In this document: piece after piece, positions 1 to 7,509 of the stretch | Position numbering within the stretch: position 1 is the first letter of the stretch | Layout of the letters: every line of letters starts with the position of its first letter | Translations under genes and position numbers: made by a program | Notes under the pieces: generated by a model | The model's input: the letters and a program-made list of their open reading frames with translations, nothing else | What the model was told of the DNA's origin: nothing | Databases searched by the model: none | DNA from: an uncultured Winogradskyella sp. | GTDB lineage: Bacteria > Bacteroidota > Bacteroidia > Flavobacteriales > Flavobacteriaceae | Reading direction: 5' to 3' | Assembly (NCBI RefSeq): GCF_947495255.1 | Contig: NZ_CANLYI010000001.1 | Location: forward strand, 372,001-436,000 | Length of the DNA stretch: 64,000 nt

Positions 1-2
1 CT

Positions 3-629
3 GAAAGTATTGGTATTAATTCTAAAGAATTCACCATTAATGTCATGCCTGCAATCCCTACAGATTTCAAAATTTCTGCAACCAGACCACATGATTATGC
101 AGATGGAAATCAAATAACCACATTTACCACTTCAATTATAAAAGACAAACAAAACAATGTAGTCAGTGATGGCACTTTTGTGACGTTTTTTATAAAAAAC
201 AAAAACCAAAATATTTTAAAAACCACTGGTACAACTATTGATGGCATTGCAACTTCAAAAATGATTCATCCAGATTATGAAGATAATTGGAACGTTAAAG
301 CCTATGTAGATGGCATGTCTGAGAGTAATAGTATTTCAGTGGATTACAAACAAGTTATTAAAGATTTTGATGTTGTTTTTTCTGAAAAAAACAGGTTGAT
401 AACCGTTGGACCATTACAAAGCTTTATGCAACAAATGATTCCGGATGGATTGCATGTAAAACTTCATATTTACAAAAATAATTCGCGTATTGAAACATTA
501 ACCAAAACCTCATTTAATGGTTATGTTAATTTCAAATTAAAGTCCGCTATTTACAACCATGGCAACTATGATTTCACCATTGAAACTGCCGGAATATCAA
601 AAGAATTTAAAACAAAAAAACTATGGTAG
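3..629 (+). CDS. Ig-like/Big-1-type surface protein, 5' end cut by the window
   Basis: The reading frame is open to the left edge, so the first ATG in the window (position 45) is probably internal and the gene starts upstream. The visible ~209 residues are beta-rich. They contain a stretch like bacterial Ig-like (invasin/Big-1) domains (DGTFVTFFIKNKN, then TTIDGIATSKMIHP) followed by a second, similar unit ending in a conserved-looking YDFTIET strand. No membrane segment is seen in this part. The stop codon overlaps the ATG of the downstream glycosidase (ATGGTAG arrangement), so the two are translationally coupled and probably act in one pathway. A structural or polysaccharide-associated envelope role is inference; the family is not certain. 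Confidence 0.6.
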   Translation, partial: ESIGINSKEFTINVMPAIPTDFKISATRPHDYADGNQITTFTTSIIKDKQNNVVSDGTFVTFFIKNKNQNILKTTGTTIDGIATSKMIHPDYEDNWNVKAYVDGMSESNSISVDYKQVIKDFDVVFSEKNRLITVGPLQSFMQQMIPDGLHVKLHIYKNNSRIETLTKTSFNGYVNFKLKSAIYNHGNYDFTIETAGISKEFKTKKLW

Positions 630-2137
630 GTCTTAGCAAAAACATAACGCGTACCATATTAATTGCCTCATATATTATGATTGTAGCCCTAATCATTTCT
701 GGTGTAAGCGCATTATTTAGTTATCTAAATACAGGTGCAGACCGAAGCACCATGTTGCACACCGAAATTCAGAAAGTAGAACAATATTTACCAAAAGTTA
801 GTTGGGAACCTTTAAAAAACGAAGGCCGACCAATGGATAACCAAACTTTAAACGCTTTACAAAGCGATTATTTAGATGCTTGGTATGTAAAACAAATTGC
901 ATATAACACCAATAAAACCGCAGGTATTAAAGATTACTACACCGACAGTGCTAGAGAAAATTTATATAGTTTTATTGAATTAAATAAAGCTGAAAATATA
1001 ACTATTGAAGCAACCACACTTAAGCACAATCCTACTTTAGAGTTTTTTAGTCAAGATGGACAGTTAGCTGTTATTACAGACCGAAATGTTATAGAATACA
1101 AACGTGTTTTTAAAGCTGAAAAATTAGTTTTAGAAACAACAGAAACATCCAACTACAAAATTGTATTTTTATTAGAAGATGGGTTTTGGCGTATTAGGCA
1201 TATGGTTAAGGAAGACGCTAATATTTATGATAATAAGACCGAACCAATTTCAGTAGACAATTTAAATATAAAAGGCATTAACTACTATCCACAAGCCAAT
1301 CCTTGGAATATGTTTGGAGATGAATTTTCCGTAGATACCATTTCTAAAGACTTTAAAATTATTAAAGATGCCGGTTTAAATTCGGTACGACTGTTTGTGC
1401 AATATGAAGACTTTGGAAAAGAACATGTAAATCCTAAAAAACTAGAGAAGCTTAAACAGACTTTAGATGCAGCAGATGCTCATAATTTAAAAGTTGTTTT
1501 AACGTTATTTGATTTTTACGGCGATTATTCAGTAATGAGTTGGACGTTAAATCAACGTCACGCAGAAGCCATCGTTACAGCTGTAAAAGACCATAACGCA
1601 CTCTTAGCTTGGGATATTAAAAACGAACCGAATTTAGATTTTGAATCTAGACAAAAAGCCGTTGTGATTGCTTGGTTAGATAATATGATTGATTTAGTGA
1701 AATCAGTAGACAATGTGCATCCTGTTACCATTGGATGGTCTAACACGCAAAGTGCTTCGATTTTAAAAGATAAGGTAGATTTTGTATCGTTTCATTATTA
1801 TGAAGATTTAGAAAAATTAGACGATGCCATAAAAACCATGAAAACCAAAATACCAAATAAACCTTTAGTACTTCAGGAATTTGGATTGTCTTCTTATTCT
1901 GGTTTTTGGAAACCTTTTGGCTCATCTGATGAAGACCAAGCGAACTACCATAAAAAAATCCAAGAACAAATTGCAGCTAATAATTTGCAATTTATGTCTT
2001 GGACATTATATGATTTTACTGATGTGCCAACAGATGTTGTAGGTAGTCGTCCTTGGCGTCGTAATACCCAAAAACGTTTTGGGTTTATTGATAAAAATGG
2101 GACAAAAAAAGATGCATTTAAATATATTTCTAATTAA
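623..2137 (+). CDS. Membrane-anchored GH5-like glycoside hydrolase
   Basis: 504 aa. Residues ~10-34 form one hydrophobic segment (signal anchor). Residues ~45-210 resemble an NTF2-like alpha+beta domain ending in FWRIRHMVKE. Residues ~215-500 are a TIM barrel of GH5/clan-A type, with motifs in order NSVRLFVQYEDF, VVLTLFDFYGDYS, LLAWDIKNEPN, VHPVTIGWSN, FVSFHYYEDL, PLVLQEFG. The likely acid/base is E335 (in NEP) and the nucleophile E419 (in QEFG). Such enzymes cleave beta-1,4-type glycans, and the periplasmic anchoring suits trimming of a nascent exopolysaccharide. It overlaps the upstream gene by 7 bp and faces the GT4/flippase genes. A fragment of a second copy of its C-terminus survives at 4308-4397. 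Substrate is unknown. Confidence 0.8.
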   Translation: MVGLSKNITRTILIASYIMIVALIISGVSALFSYLNTGADRSTMLHTEIQKVEQYLPKVSWEPLKNEGRPMDNQTLNALQSDYLDAWYVKQIAYNTNKTAGIKDYYTDSARENLYSFIELNKAENITIEATTLKHNPTLEFFSQDGQLAVITDRNVIEYKRVFKAEKLVLETTETSNYKIVFLLEDGFWRIRHMVKEDANIYDNKTEPISVDNLNIKGINYYPQANPWNMFGDEFSVDTISKDFKIIKDAGLNSVRLFVQYEDFGKEHVNPKKLEKLKQTLDAADAHNLKVVLTLFDFYGDYSVMSWTLNQRHAEAIVTAVKDHNALLAWDIKNEPNLDFESRQKAVVIAWLDNMIDLVKSVDNVHPVTIGWSNTQSASILKDKVDFVSFHYYEDLEKLDDAIKTMKTKIPNKPLVLQEFGLSSYSGFWKPFGSSDEDQANYHKKIQEQIAANNLQFMSWTLYDFTDVPTDVVGSRPWRRNTQKRFGFIDKNGTKKDAFKYISN

Positions 2138-2287
2138 TGTTTTTATAACATTAAAAGTAATTATGCTATATAGATTGCAAGGCAAAGAACCTCGACACTA
2201 AATGATTATTTTACACTTAAGATATTTTAGTCATTCTTAGTTCTCAATGAGAATAATTAGATATTTTTCAGAATAAAATTTCAATTA

Positions 2288-2790
2288 GAACACAGTGAAG
2301 AATCTTTCTTATTTCCGCCTAACCTTATTTCTAAAAGATTCTCCAACTCTGTATTCTTATCAATTGTAATTAAAATTTAGGGGATTCTAATTCTTAGCAG
2401 GTATTGTAATTATTTGGGGTAAAAAGGGTAATTCAATTTCGTTTATTTATAATTATGCTTTTATTATTAAGAACACAGTGAAGAATCTTTCTTATTTCTG
2501 CCTAACCTTATTTCTAAAAGATTCTCCAGTTCTGCATGCTTATTAATTTTAATTAGAATTTAGGGTATTCTAATTCTTAGTAGGTATTGTAATTATTTGG
2601 GGTAAAAAGGGTAATTCAATTTCGTTTATTTATAATTATGTTTTTATTATTAAGAACACAGTGAAGAATCTTTCTTATTTCTGCCTAACCTTATTTCCAA
2701 AAGATTCTCCAGCTCTGCATTCTTATTAATTATAGCTAGAATTTAGGGTATTCTAATTCTTAGTAGGTATTGTAATTAATTAGGGCAAAA
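2288..2790. repeat. Three tandem copies of a 183-bp non-coding repeat
   Basis: Copies begin at 2288, 2471 and 2654 (period exactly 183 bp), each starting GAACACAGTGAAGAATCTTT; the third is cut at about 2790. Each copy holds an inverted repeat, AGAATCTTT pairing with AAAGATTCT about 25 bp later, and a second conserved block, TTCTAATTCTTAG. Copies differ by scattered substitutions. The opening bases resemble half of the palindromic element at 4229-4300. No long ORF runs through it. It fills most of the 737-bp gap between the glycosidase and GT4 genes. The rest (2138-2287) shows only a small TTCTCA/TGAGAA inverted repeat. Confidence 0.9.
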
Positions 2791-2814
2791 AAAGTTGTTT
2801 TCGATTATATAACT

Positions 2815-2860
2815 AAACAGTAGTGTAGGTTCAATCTGAATAGGCAGATTACTACTGTTT
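2815..2860 (-). terminator. Bipartite hairpin, likely terminator of the first GT4 gene
   Basis: AAACAGTAGT (2815-2824) pairs with ACTACTGTTT (2851-2860), and inside it AATCTG (2833-2838) pairs with CAGATT (2845-2850). It lies just beyond the stop codon of the minus-strand GT4 gene. The T-tract on the minus strand is weak, so termination is probable rather than certain. Confidence 0.5.
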
Positions 2861-2874
2861 AATTAATGTTTTTA

Positions 2875-4080
2875 TCATGCTGAGAATACAGCTGCACGAC
2901 TTGTTTTATTGTTAATAATTTTTTGAAATTGTTCTAAATACATATCAGCAATTTGTGACATTGGGTGTGCTGTTGCTGCTTTGTAATTAGACTTCGCAAG
3001 ATGTAATCTATAAGTTTCATTTGTAACAATTGCTTCGATAGCATACGCTAAACTTTCAACACTAGTAGGCTCAAAAAACTCACCTTTATAACCTTCATCT
3101 TGAATTAAAAGTGCTAAATCTCCTAAATCTGGCATTACTACTGCTTTTCCGTAACTTCCGGCTTGGTGCAAAACTCCTGAACTTCCGGTTGTAGATGTGT
3201 AAGGAAAAACTACCACAGCACTTTCATTAAATAGTTTTGGCACTTCATGCTCTTCAACATAACCCGTAAATCTTACATTAGGTACATGTTTATAATCCTC
3301 TTGTACTTTAGCTAAATAACCAGGCACATTTGGGTTATCTGTTCCTGCAATAACAACCTCTAATTCTAAGTTAGTTCTATTCCTTACAAGCTCAACAGCC
3401 TCAATCATTCCTTCTACTTTTTTGTAGGTTCCAAACTTTCCGAAAGTCATGACTTGTAATGGTCCAGCTGGAAGCATATAATCCGGTTCATTAGGAATTT
3501 CAAATGTTCCGTGAGGTATTAATTTCACATTAGGTGAAAGGTATTTATATTCTAAAATATCAACATATTTCTGCATGGTTACAGCAACTACATCAGCTTT
3601 TAAAATAAGCTTAGTTAAACTGGTCCCTATAAACCCATAGATTTTCTGCATTACTTTATTAGACGTAAATCCTGCGCTTCCTAAATCAACTTCTTCAAGG
3701 ATGTTATGTAATAATACAATGTTAGGAATCTTCTTTAATTTACAAACCAACGGTAACATTAAACCTAAAGCTGCTGCAATTTTCTTATCTCCAAACTTCA
3801 TAAACTGCAAGTTGAATAACACAGCATCTGGTTGAGTATTGCTAATAGCCTTAGTCACTGAAAACAAGTTTTTGTAGCTATTAAAAGACCAACATTCTTT
3901 TACGGTAACTTTACAACCAAATTCTTTAAATTCAATATCCTTTTCTCCTTCAGTTCTATCAATTAATAAAATAAGTTCTGTTACATCTTCTTTTTGTCTA
4001 AACTGTTTTACTAAATGATAAGCATACTCATTTAAAGTGACTTTGCTTGGTGGATATGCTGTTACAATTGCAAGTTTCAT
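2875..4080 (-). CDS. GT4-family glycosyltransferase, copy A
   Basis: 401 aa, GT-B fold, no signal or membrane segment, so a cytoplasmic sugar transferase. The N-terminal Rossmann half starts MKLAIVTAYPPSK; the C-terminal donor half has FGKFGTYKKVEGMIEA and the nucleotide-sugar region SSGVLHQAGSYGKAVVMPD. The usual E-x7-E of GT4 enzymes is not obvious in that region, which is unusual. It is about 80-85% identical over its whole length to the gene at 4451-5656, so the pair is a tandem duplication. It has its own promoter with LytTR-type half-sites at 4118-4186. It probably builds the repeat unit of the local exopolysaccharide; sugar donor unknown. Confidence 0.85.
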   Translation of the reverse strand: MKLAIVTAYPPSKVTLNEYAYHLVKQFRQKEDVTELILLIDRTEGEKDIEFKEFGCKVTVKECWSFNSYKNLFSVTKAISNTQPDAVLFNLQFMKFGDKKIAAALGLMLPLVCKLKKIPNIVLLHNILEEVDLGSAGFTSNKVMQKIYGFIGTSLTKLILKADVVAVTMQKYVDILEYKYLSPNVKLIPHGTFEIPNEPDYMLPAGPLQVMTFGKFGTYKKVEGMIEAVELVRNRTNLELEVVIAGTDNPNVPGYLAKVQEDYKHVPNVRFTGYVEEHEVPKLFNESAVVVFPYTSTTGSSGVLHQAGSYGKAVVMPDLGDLALLIQDEGYKGEFFEPTSVESLAYAIEAIVTNETYRLHLAKSNYKAATAHPMSQIADMYLEQFQKIINNKTSRAAVFSA

Positions 4081-4117
4081 AATAATGGATTTATAAATGT
4101 TTTAATTAATTACATTG

Positions 4118-4186
4118 CAAATTTGGGCTATTATAGGGCTCTATTTTTAAAACTTCGATGGGACAACTTTTACTGTAGCCGAATGG
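4118..4186 (-). promoter_or_regulatory. LytTR-type promoter of GT4 copy A
   Basis: Minus-strand -7 box at 4118-4125 (CAAATTTG on the plus strand, 7/8 to CAAAnnTA). Half-sites begin at 4154 (TTCGATGGGACA) and 4175 (GTAGCCGAATGG, 10/12 to GTCGACGAATGG), exactly 21 bp apart. The proximal one starts 29 bp from the edge of the -7 box, the same geometry as six other promoters here. The start codon lies 38 bp further. Confidence 0.65.
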
Positions 4187-4228
4187 AAGAAAAGTGTCGA
4201 TTTATCTATTTTAGATAAAGTAACGAAC

Positions 4229-4300
4229 TATCATTCAGAGAGAAGCATAACCTAAGAATCTTATATAATTTGAGATTCTTCGCTATCGCTCTGAATGATA
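4229..4300. repeat. REP/MITE-like palindromic element
   Basis: Outer arms TATCATTCAGAG (4229-4240) and CTCTGAATGATA (4289-4300) are perfect complements. Inside, AAGAATCT and AGATTCTT form a second stem. The right part reads AGATTCTTCGCTATCGCTCTGAATGATA in two overlapping blocks (4272-4300), the pattern of short interspersed palindromes common in Bacteroidetes intergenic DNA. It has no coding capacity. It sits between the GT4 promoter and a glycosidase relic. Confidence 0.8.
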
Positions 4301-4307
4301 TTTACCA

Positions 4308-4397
4308 TAAAAAATTGATACAAAAAAAATCCAGGAACAAATTGCAGTTTATAATTTACAATTACGTTCTTGGATGATATATAATTTTAAACAGTAA
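4308..4397 (+). pseudogene. Relic of the C-terminus of a second GH5-like gene
   Basis: The plus strand encodes KKIQEQIAVYNLQLRSW then MIYNF and an in-frame TAA at 4395-4397. This matches the C-terminal part of the intact glycosidase (KKIQEQIAANNLQFMSWTLYDF). The bases before it (ACCATAAAAAA) also match the intact gene. The rest of that gene is missing. With the duplicated GT4 genes on both sides it indicates that a block with a glycosidase gene was once duplicated and then decayed. Confidence 0.75.
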
Positions 4398-4450
4398 TAT
4401 TTGTAACCTATAGCAACAAAACTTATGTGTTTAACTTAATATTTATTTTG

Positions 4451-5656
4451 TTATGCGGAAGCTGTAGCTATTCTAGTCGATTTCTTTTCGATAATAGTAT
4501 TGAAAGTTTCTAAATATAAATTAGCAATTTGAGACATTGGGTGTGCTGTAGCTGCTTTATAATTTGTTTTTGCTAATTCTAATCTATAGGCATCATTAGT
4601 CACAATAGCTTCAATAGCTTTCGCTAAGCTTTCAACACTTGTAGGCTCAAAAAATTCACCTCTATAACCTTCGTCTTGCACTAATAAAGCTAAATCTCCT
4701 AAATCTGGCATAATTACAGCTTTACCATAACTTCCGGCTTGGTGTAAAACTCCTGAACTACCTGTTGTAGATGTATAAGGAAAAACAACCACTGCACTTT
4801 CATTAAATAAAATAGGTACTTCATATTCCTCAACATAACCTGTAAATCTTACTTGTGGTACATGCTTGTAATCCTCTTGTACTTTTGCTAAATAGCCTGG
4901 CACATTTGGGTTATCAGTTCCTGCAACTACCACTTCTAAATTTAACCCTGTTGATGCTCTCACTAACTCAACAGCTTCAATCATTCCTTCTACTTTTTTG
5001 TAGGTTCCAAATTTCCCAAAAGTCATGACTTGTAACGGACCTTCTGGCAATTTATAATCTGGTTCCGCAGGAATTTCAAATGTACCATGTGGAATCAATT
5101 TTACATTTTTAGCACCATATTTATCTTGTAAAATATCTACATATTTTTGCATGGTAACGGCTACTGTATCTGCTTGTAAAATTAGTTTTGTTAAGGTTGT
5201 ACCAATAAATCCATAAATTTTTTGCATTAATTTATTAGACGTAAAACCAGCACTTCCTAAATCTACTTCTTCAAGAATATTGTGAAGTAAAACGATATTC
5301 GGAATCTTTTTTAATTTACAAACAAGAGGTAACATTAAACCTAAAGCGGCAGCAATTTTCTTGTCTCCAAATTTCATAAACTGTAGATTGAATAATACTG
5401 AATCTGGCTTAGTTTGGTTGATAGCTTTTGTTACTGATACTATGTTTTTATAACTATTAAAAGACCAGCATTCTTTAACTGTAATTTTACAGTCAGCTTC
5501 ATTAAACTCAATATCCTTTGCTCCTTCTGTTTTATCGGTTAATAAAATAAGTTCTGTTACTTTTTCATTTTTTCTAAACTGCTTAACTAAATGATATGCG
5601 TATTCATTTAAAGTAACTTTACTTGGTGGATATGCTGTTACGATTGCTAATTTCAT
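4451..5656 (-). CDS. GT4-family glycosyltransferase, copy B
   Basis: 401 aa, same length and fold as copy A at 2875-4080, with the same start and the same donor-site block SSGVLHQAGSYGKAV. Differences are scattered substitutions, densest in the N-terminal third (residues ~28-75) and around residues 180-200, which could alter acceptor choice. It lies 104 bp downstream of the flippase gene in the same direction and has no clear promoter or LytTR site of its own, so it is probably read through from the flippase promoter at 7197-7266. The gap at 5657-5760 holds only an imperfect inverted repeat (TTTAAACCGTC / GACCGTTTAAA). Cytoplasmic; donor and linkage unknown. Confidence 0.85.
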   Translation of the reverse strand: MKLAIVTAYPPSKVTLNEYAYHLVKQFRKNEKVTELILLTDKTEGAKDIEFNEADCKITVKECWSFNSYKNIVSVTKAINQTKPDSVLFNLQFMKFGDKKIAAALGLMLPLVCKLKKIPNIVLLHNILEEVDLGSAGFTSNKLMQKIYGFIGTTLTKLILQADTVAVTMQKYVDILQDKYGAKNVKLIPHGTFEIPAEPDYKLPEGPLQVMTFGKFGTYKKVEGMIEAVELVRASTGLNLEVVVAGTDNPNVPGYLAKVQEDYKHVPQVRFTGYVEEYEVPILFNESAVVVFPYTSTTGSSGVLHQAGSYGKAVIMPDLGDLALLVQDEGYRGEFFEPTSVESLAKAIEAIVTNDAYRLELAKTNYKAATAHPMSQIANLYLETFNTIIEKKSTRIATASA

Positions 5657-5760
5657 GATTTGTGATTTATTGATTATATGTCGAATTTGTAATTTTATTC
5701 TGTTTTAAACCGTCACCGTTAGAAAAGGCAACCATATCTGTAGATTAAGGACCGTTTAAA

Positions 5761-7017
5761 TTATGCTAAGTCATTTTTAGTTTTTATTTGATCGTATTTA
5801 AAGAAGGCTAATTGAATAGCTAACAATAATAACATGGCTATTATTTGCATATGCACAACTTGTTCTAAACTGTCGTGATAGAAAATAACTAATCCCATTT
5901 GTAGCATACCAAATACACCAGAAATAACAACAGGAATATATTTATCTATAGACAAGTAGTAATAAGCGAAAATATTTGAAATAGCAAACATAGATGTTGC
6001 AATGGCATATTTCCATAATAATGGAGCCATAGCAATATAGCTATCTCCAAATAATAATGTGATTATGGTTTCTGGGAAACTTAAACAACCGATTATAATA
6101 GTAATTGATATTGCAGCAATATAACCAACATACTTAAAAAGTGTAGGTGCTGTTTCTTTACCTTCTTTTTTAAGTTGTACTACAGTTGGTAATAACAACA
6201 TCACAAACATCCAAGCTATAAAGTACACTATTCGTCCTATTAGCGCTAAAGAGGCGTATAAACCAGCTTCATAAGACTCAAAATAATGTTTTACTAAAAG
6301 TATATCACTATTATTAATTATAATTTGTGTTAACTCATAAAAAGCTGTGATTACAAAGAAGCTTTTAATTTCTTTAGAATGCGTTTCACTTAAAACTAAA
6401 GCTTTCTTTGAGATGATTTTAGGAAATTTAAATGGAAATAATCCAAATACAAATGAAGCTAATATACCAACCGCAATTACTACAGACGATTGAATATTGA
6501 AAATCAAAATAAGTCCTAAGGTAATAATCAAACGACTTAACATTTCACTTTGATAGGTAATAGACAATGACTTAAATGCTTTTTTTCCTTGATAAACGCC
6601 ACGATTTACACTCATTAAGAAGTATAACGGAACACCAAAACCAAATACAACAAACATATTTGAAGATGATGTATTAAATAAACTTTGTAATTGACCAGCG
6701 AATACTATGATAAGTAATCCCATTATTACACCAACCGTAAGTGAATTTTTATAAATTTTAGAAACGAAACTTTCAAAAATTTCATTTTCAAAAAGCACTG
6801 AGAATTTTGCTGTTACTAATTGAAATGTCATTGCTGCAAAGCTCAATACCAATAAAAAAGTAATTAATACAGCAGCATCTGCAAATTGTGCTGGTCCTAA
6901 AACACGACCAAGAATTAAGTTATATAAATAATTACCACCATTTACTGCTAATACACTCAACATAAAGAGTTGCTCTGGTGTAATTTTTTTAGATTTTAAA
7001 ATTGCTAAAATTTGCAT
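5761..7017 (-). CDS. Wzx/PST-type polysaccharide flippase
   Basis: 418 aa with about 12 hydrophobic segments and almost no soluble part, the layout of the MVF/PST polysaccharide transporters (Wzx, PelG). Segments are visible around residues 15-38, 45-70, 90-110, 120-140, 165-205, 255-285, 295-320, 330-350, 355-375 and 385-405. It would move lipid-linked or growing glycan across the inner membrane. It follows a 43-aa ORF by 7 bp and precedes GT4 copy B, so the order is small ORF, flippase, glycosyltransferase. Together with a GT4 and a TPR/beta-barrel protein this recalls the Pel system (PelG, PelF, PelB). That parallel is by domain content only. Confidence 0.85.
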   Translation of the reverse strand: MQILAILKSKKITPEQLFMLSVLAVNGGNYLYNLILGRVLGPAQFADAAVLITFLLVLSFAAMTFQLVTAKFSVLFENEIFESFVSKIYKNSLTVGVIMGLLIIVFAGQLQSLFNTSSSNMFVVFGFGVPLYFLMSVNRGVYQGKKAFKSLSITYQSEMLSRLIITLGLILIFNIQSSVVIAVGILASFVFGLFPFKFPKIISKKALVLSETHSKEIKSFFVITAFYELTQIIINNSDILLVKHYFESYEAGLYASLALIGRIVYFIAWMFVMLLLPTVVQLKKEGKETAPTLFKYVGYIAAISITIIIGCLSFPETIITLLFGDSYIAMAPLLWKYAIATSMFAISNIFAYYYLSIDKYIPVVISGVFGMLQMGLVIFYHDSLEQVVHMQIIAMLLLLAIQLAFFKYDQIKTKNDLA

Positions 7018-7024
7018 AACTTTC

Positions 7025-7156
7025 TTAATGAGTTAAATTTTTTAATGATGCTCCTACAGCATTATTATGTATTAATAAGAAACCTATGTGACCTTTAAAT
7101 TGCTTTGTTATAGAGGTAGAAATTACTCTATTACTTTCTTTAATTTTAAATGACAT
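7025..7156 (-). CDS. 43-aa small ORF heading the flippase operon
   Basis: The minus strand reads MSFKIKESNRVISTSITKQF, then KGHIGFLLIHNNAVGASLKN and LTH, followed by a stop 7 bp before the flippase ATG. It starts about 41 bp below the predicted -7 box, so it would be the first ORF of the operon. It is amphipathic with a short hydrophobic patch (GHIGFLLI), with no signal peptide and no family I recognise. The position favours a real leader or accessory peptide, but coding is unproven. Confidence 0.5.
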   Translation of the reverse strand: MSFKIKESNRVISTSITKQFKGHIGFLLIHNNAVGASLKNLTH

Positions 7157-7196
7157 AATCTAGGGTTTAATATAAATATTACTTTGGTTTCTTGTA

Positions 7197-7266
7197 CAAA
7201 TATCTATTAAGAATCAATGGAGGGAGATTAAATTTCGTTCAGCTACGCTTTGCTTTAGACGAATGT
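7197..7266 (-). promoter_or_regulatory. LytTR-type promoter of the small ORF/flippase operon
   Basis: A -7 box is at 7197-7204 (CAAATATC on plus, 7/8). Half-sites begin at 7234 (TTCGTTCAGCTA) and 7255 (TTAGACGAATGT, containing GACGAATG), 21 bp apart. The proximal site is 30 bp from the box edge. The remaining 7267-7509 belongs to the leader of the divergent receiver-GT2 gene; a weak -7 box TACATTTA at 7437-7444 may serve that gene, with no matching half-sites. Confidence 0.6.
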
Positions 7267-7509
7267 AATAATGGTGTCGTTTTATTATAAATTCCATATA
7301 ACTATAGGACTCAACTCGTTTTTAACATTATTTAAACAAATAGCCAAAAAGTAATTTTCCTACAGATAAACAGACAAATATAGCATTTAATCGGTAAAAA
7401 TATCGTATTAACCATAGTTTTCTTTCAAAAATATCCTACATTTACCGCATAAATCAATTCAATCACAACCATTTACCTCAAAAAGTAACCCTAAAAAAAC
7501 CTACTTAAG

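Noticed and set aside
2288..2790. CRISPR array
   Set aside because: Units are 183 bp and diverged, with no short conserved repeat and no unique spacers.
5657..5760. LytTR-type promoter in front of GT4 copy B
   Set aside because: GTCGAA at 5679 has no -7 box at the right distance and no second half-site 21 bp away.
7267..7509. LytTR half-sites for the receiver-GT2 gene on the plus strand
   Set aside because: The weak -7 box TACATTTA (7437-7444) has no CCATTCGTC-like half-site at the expected spacing.
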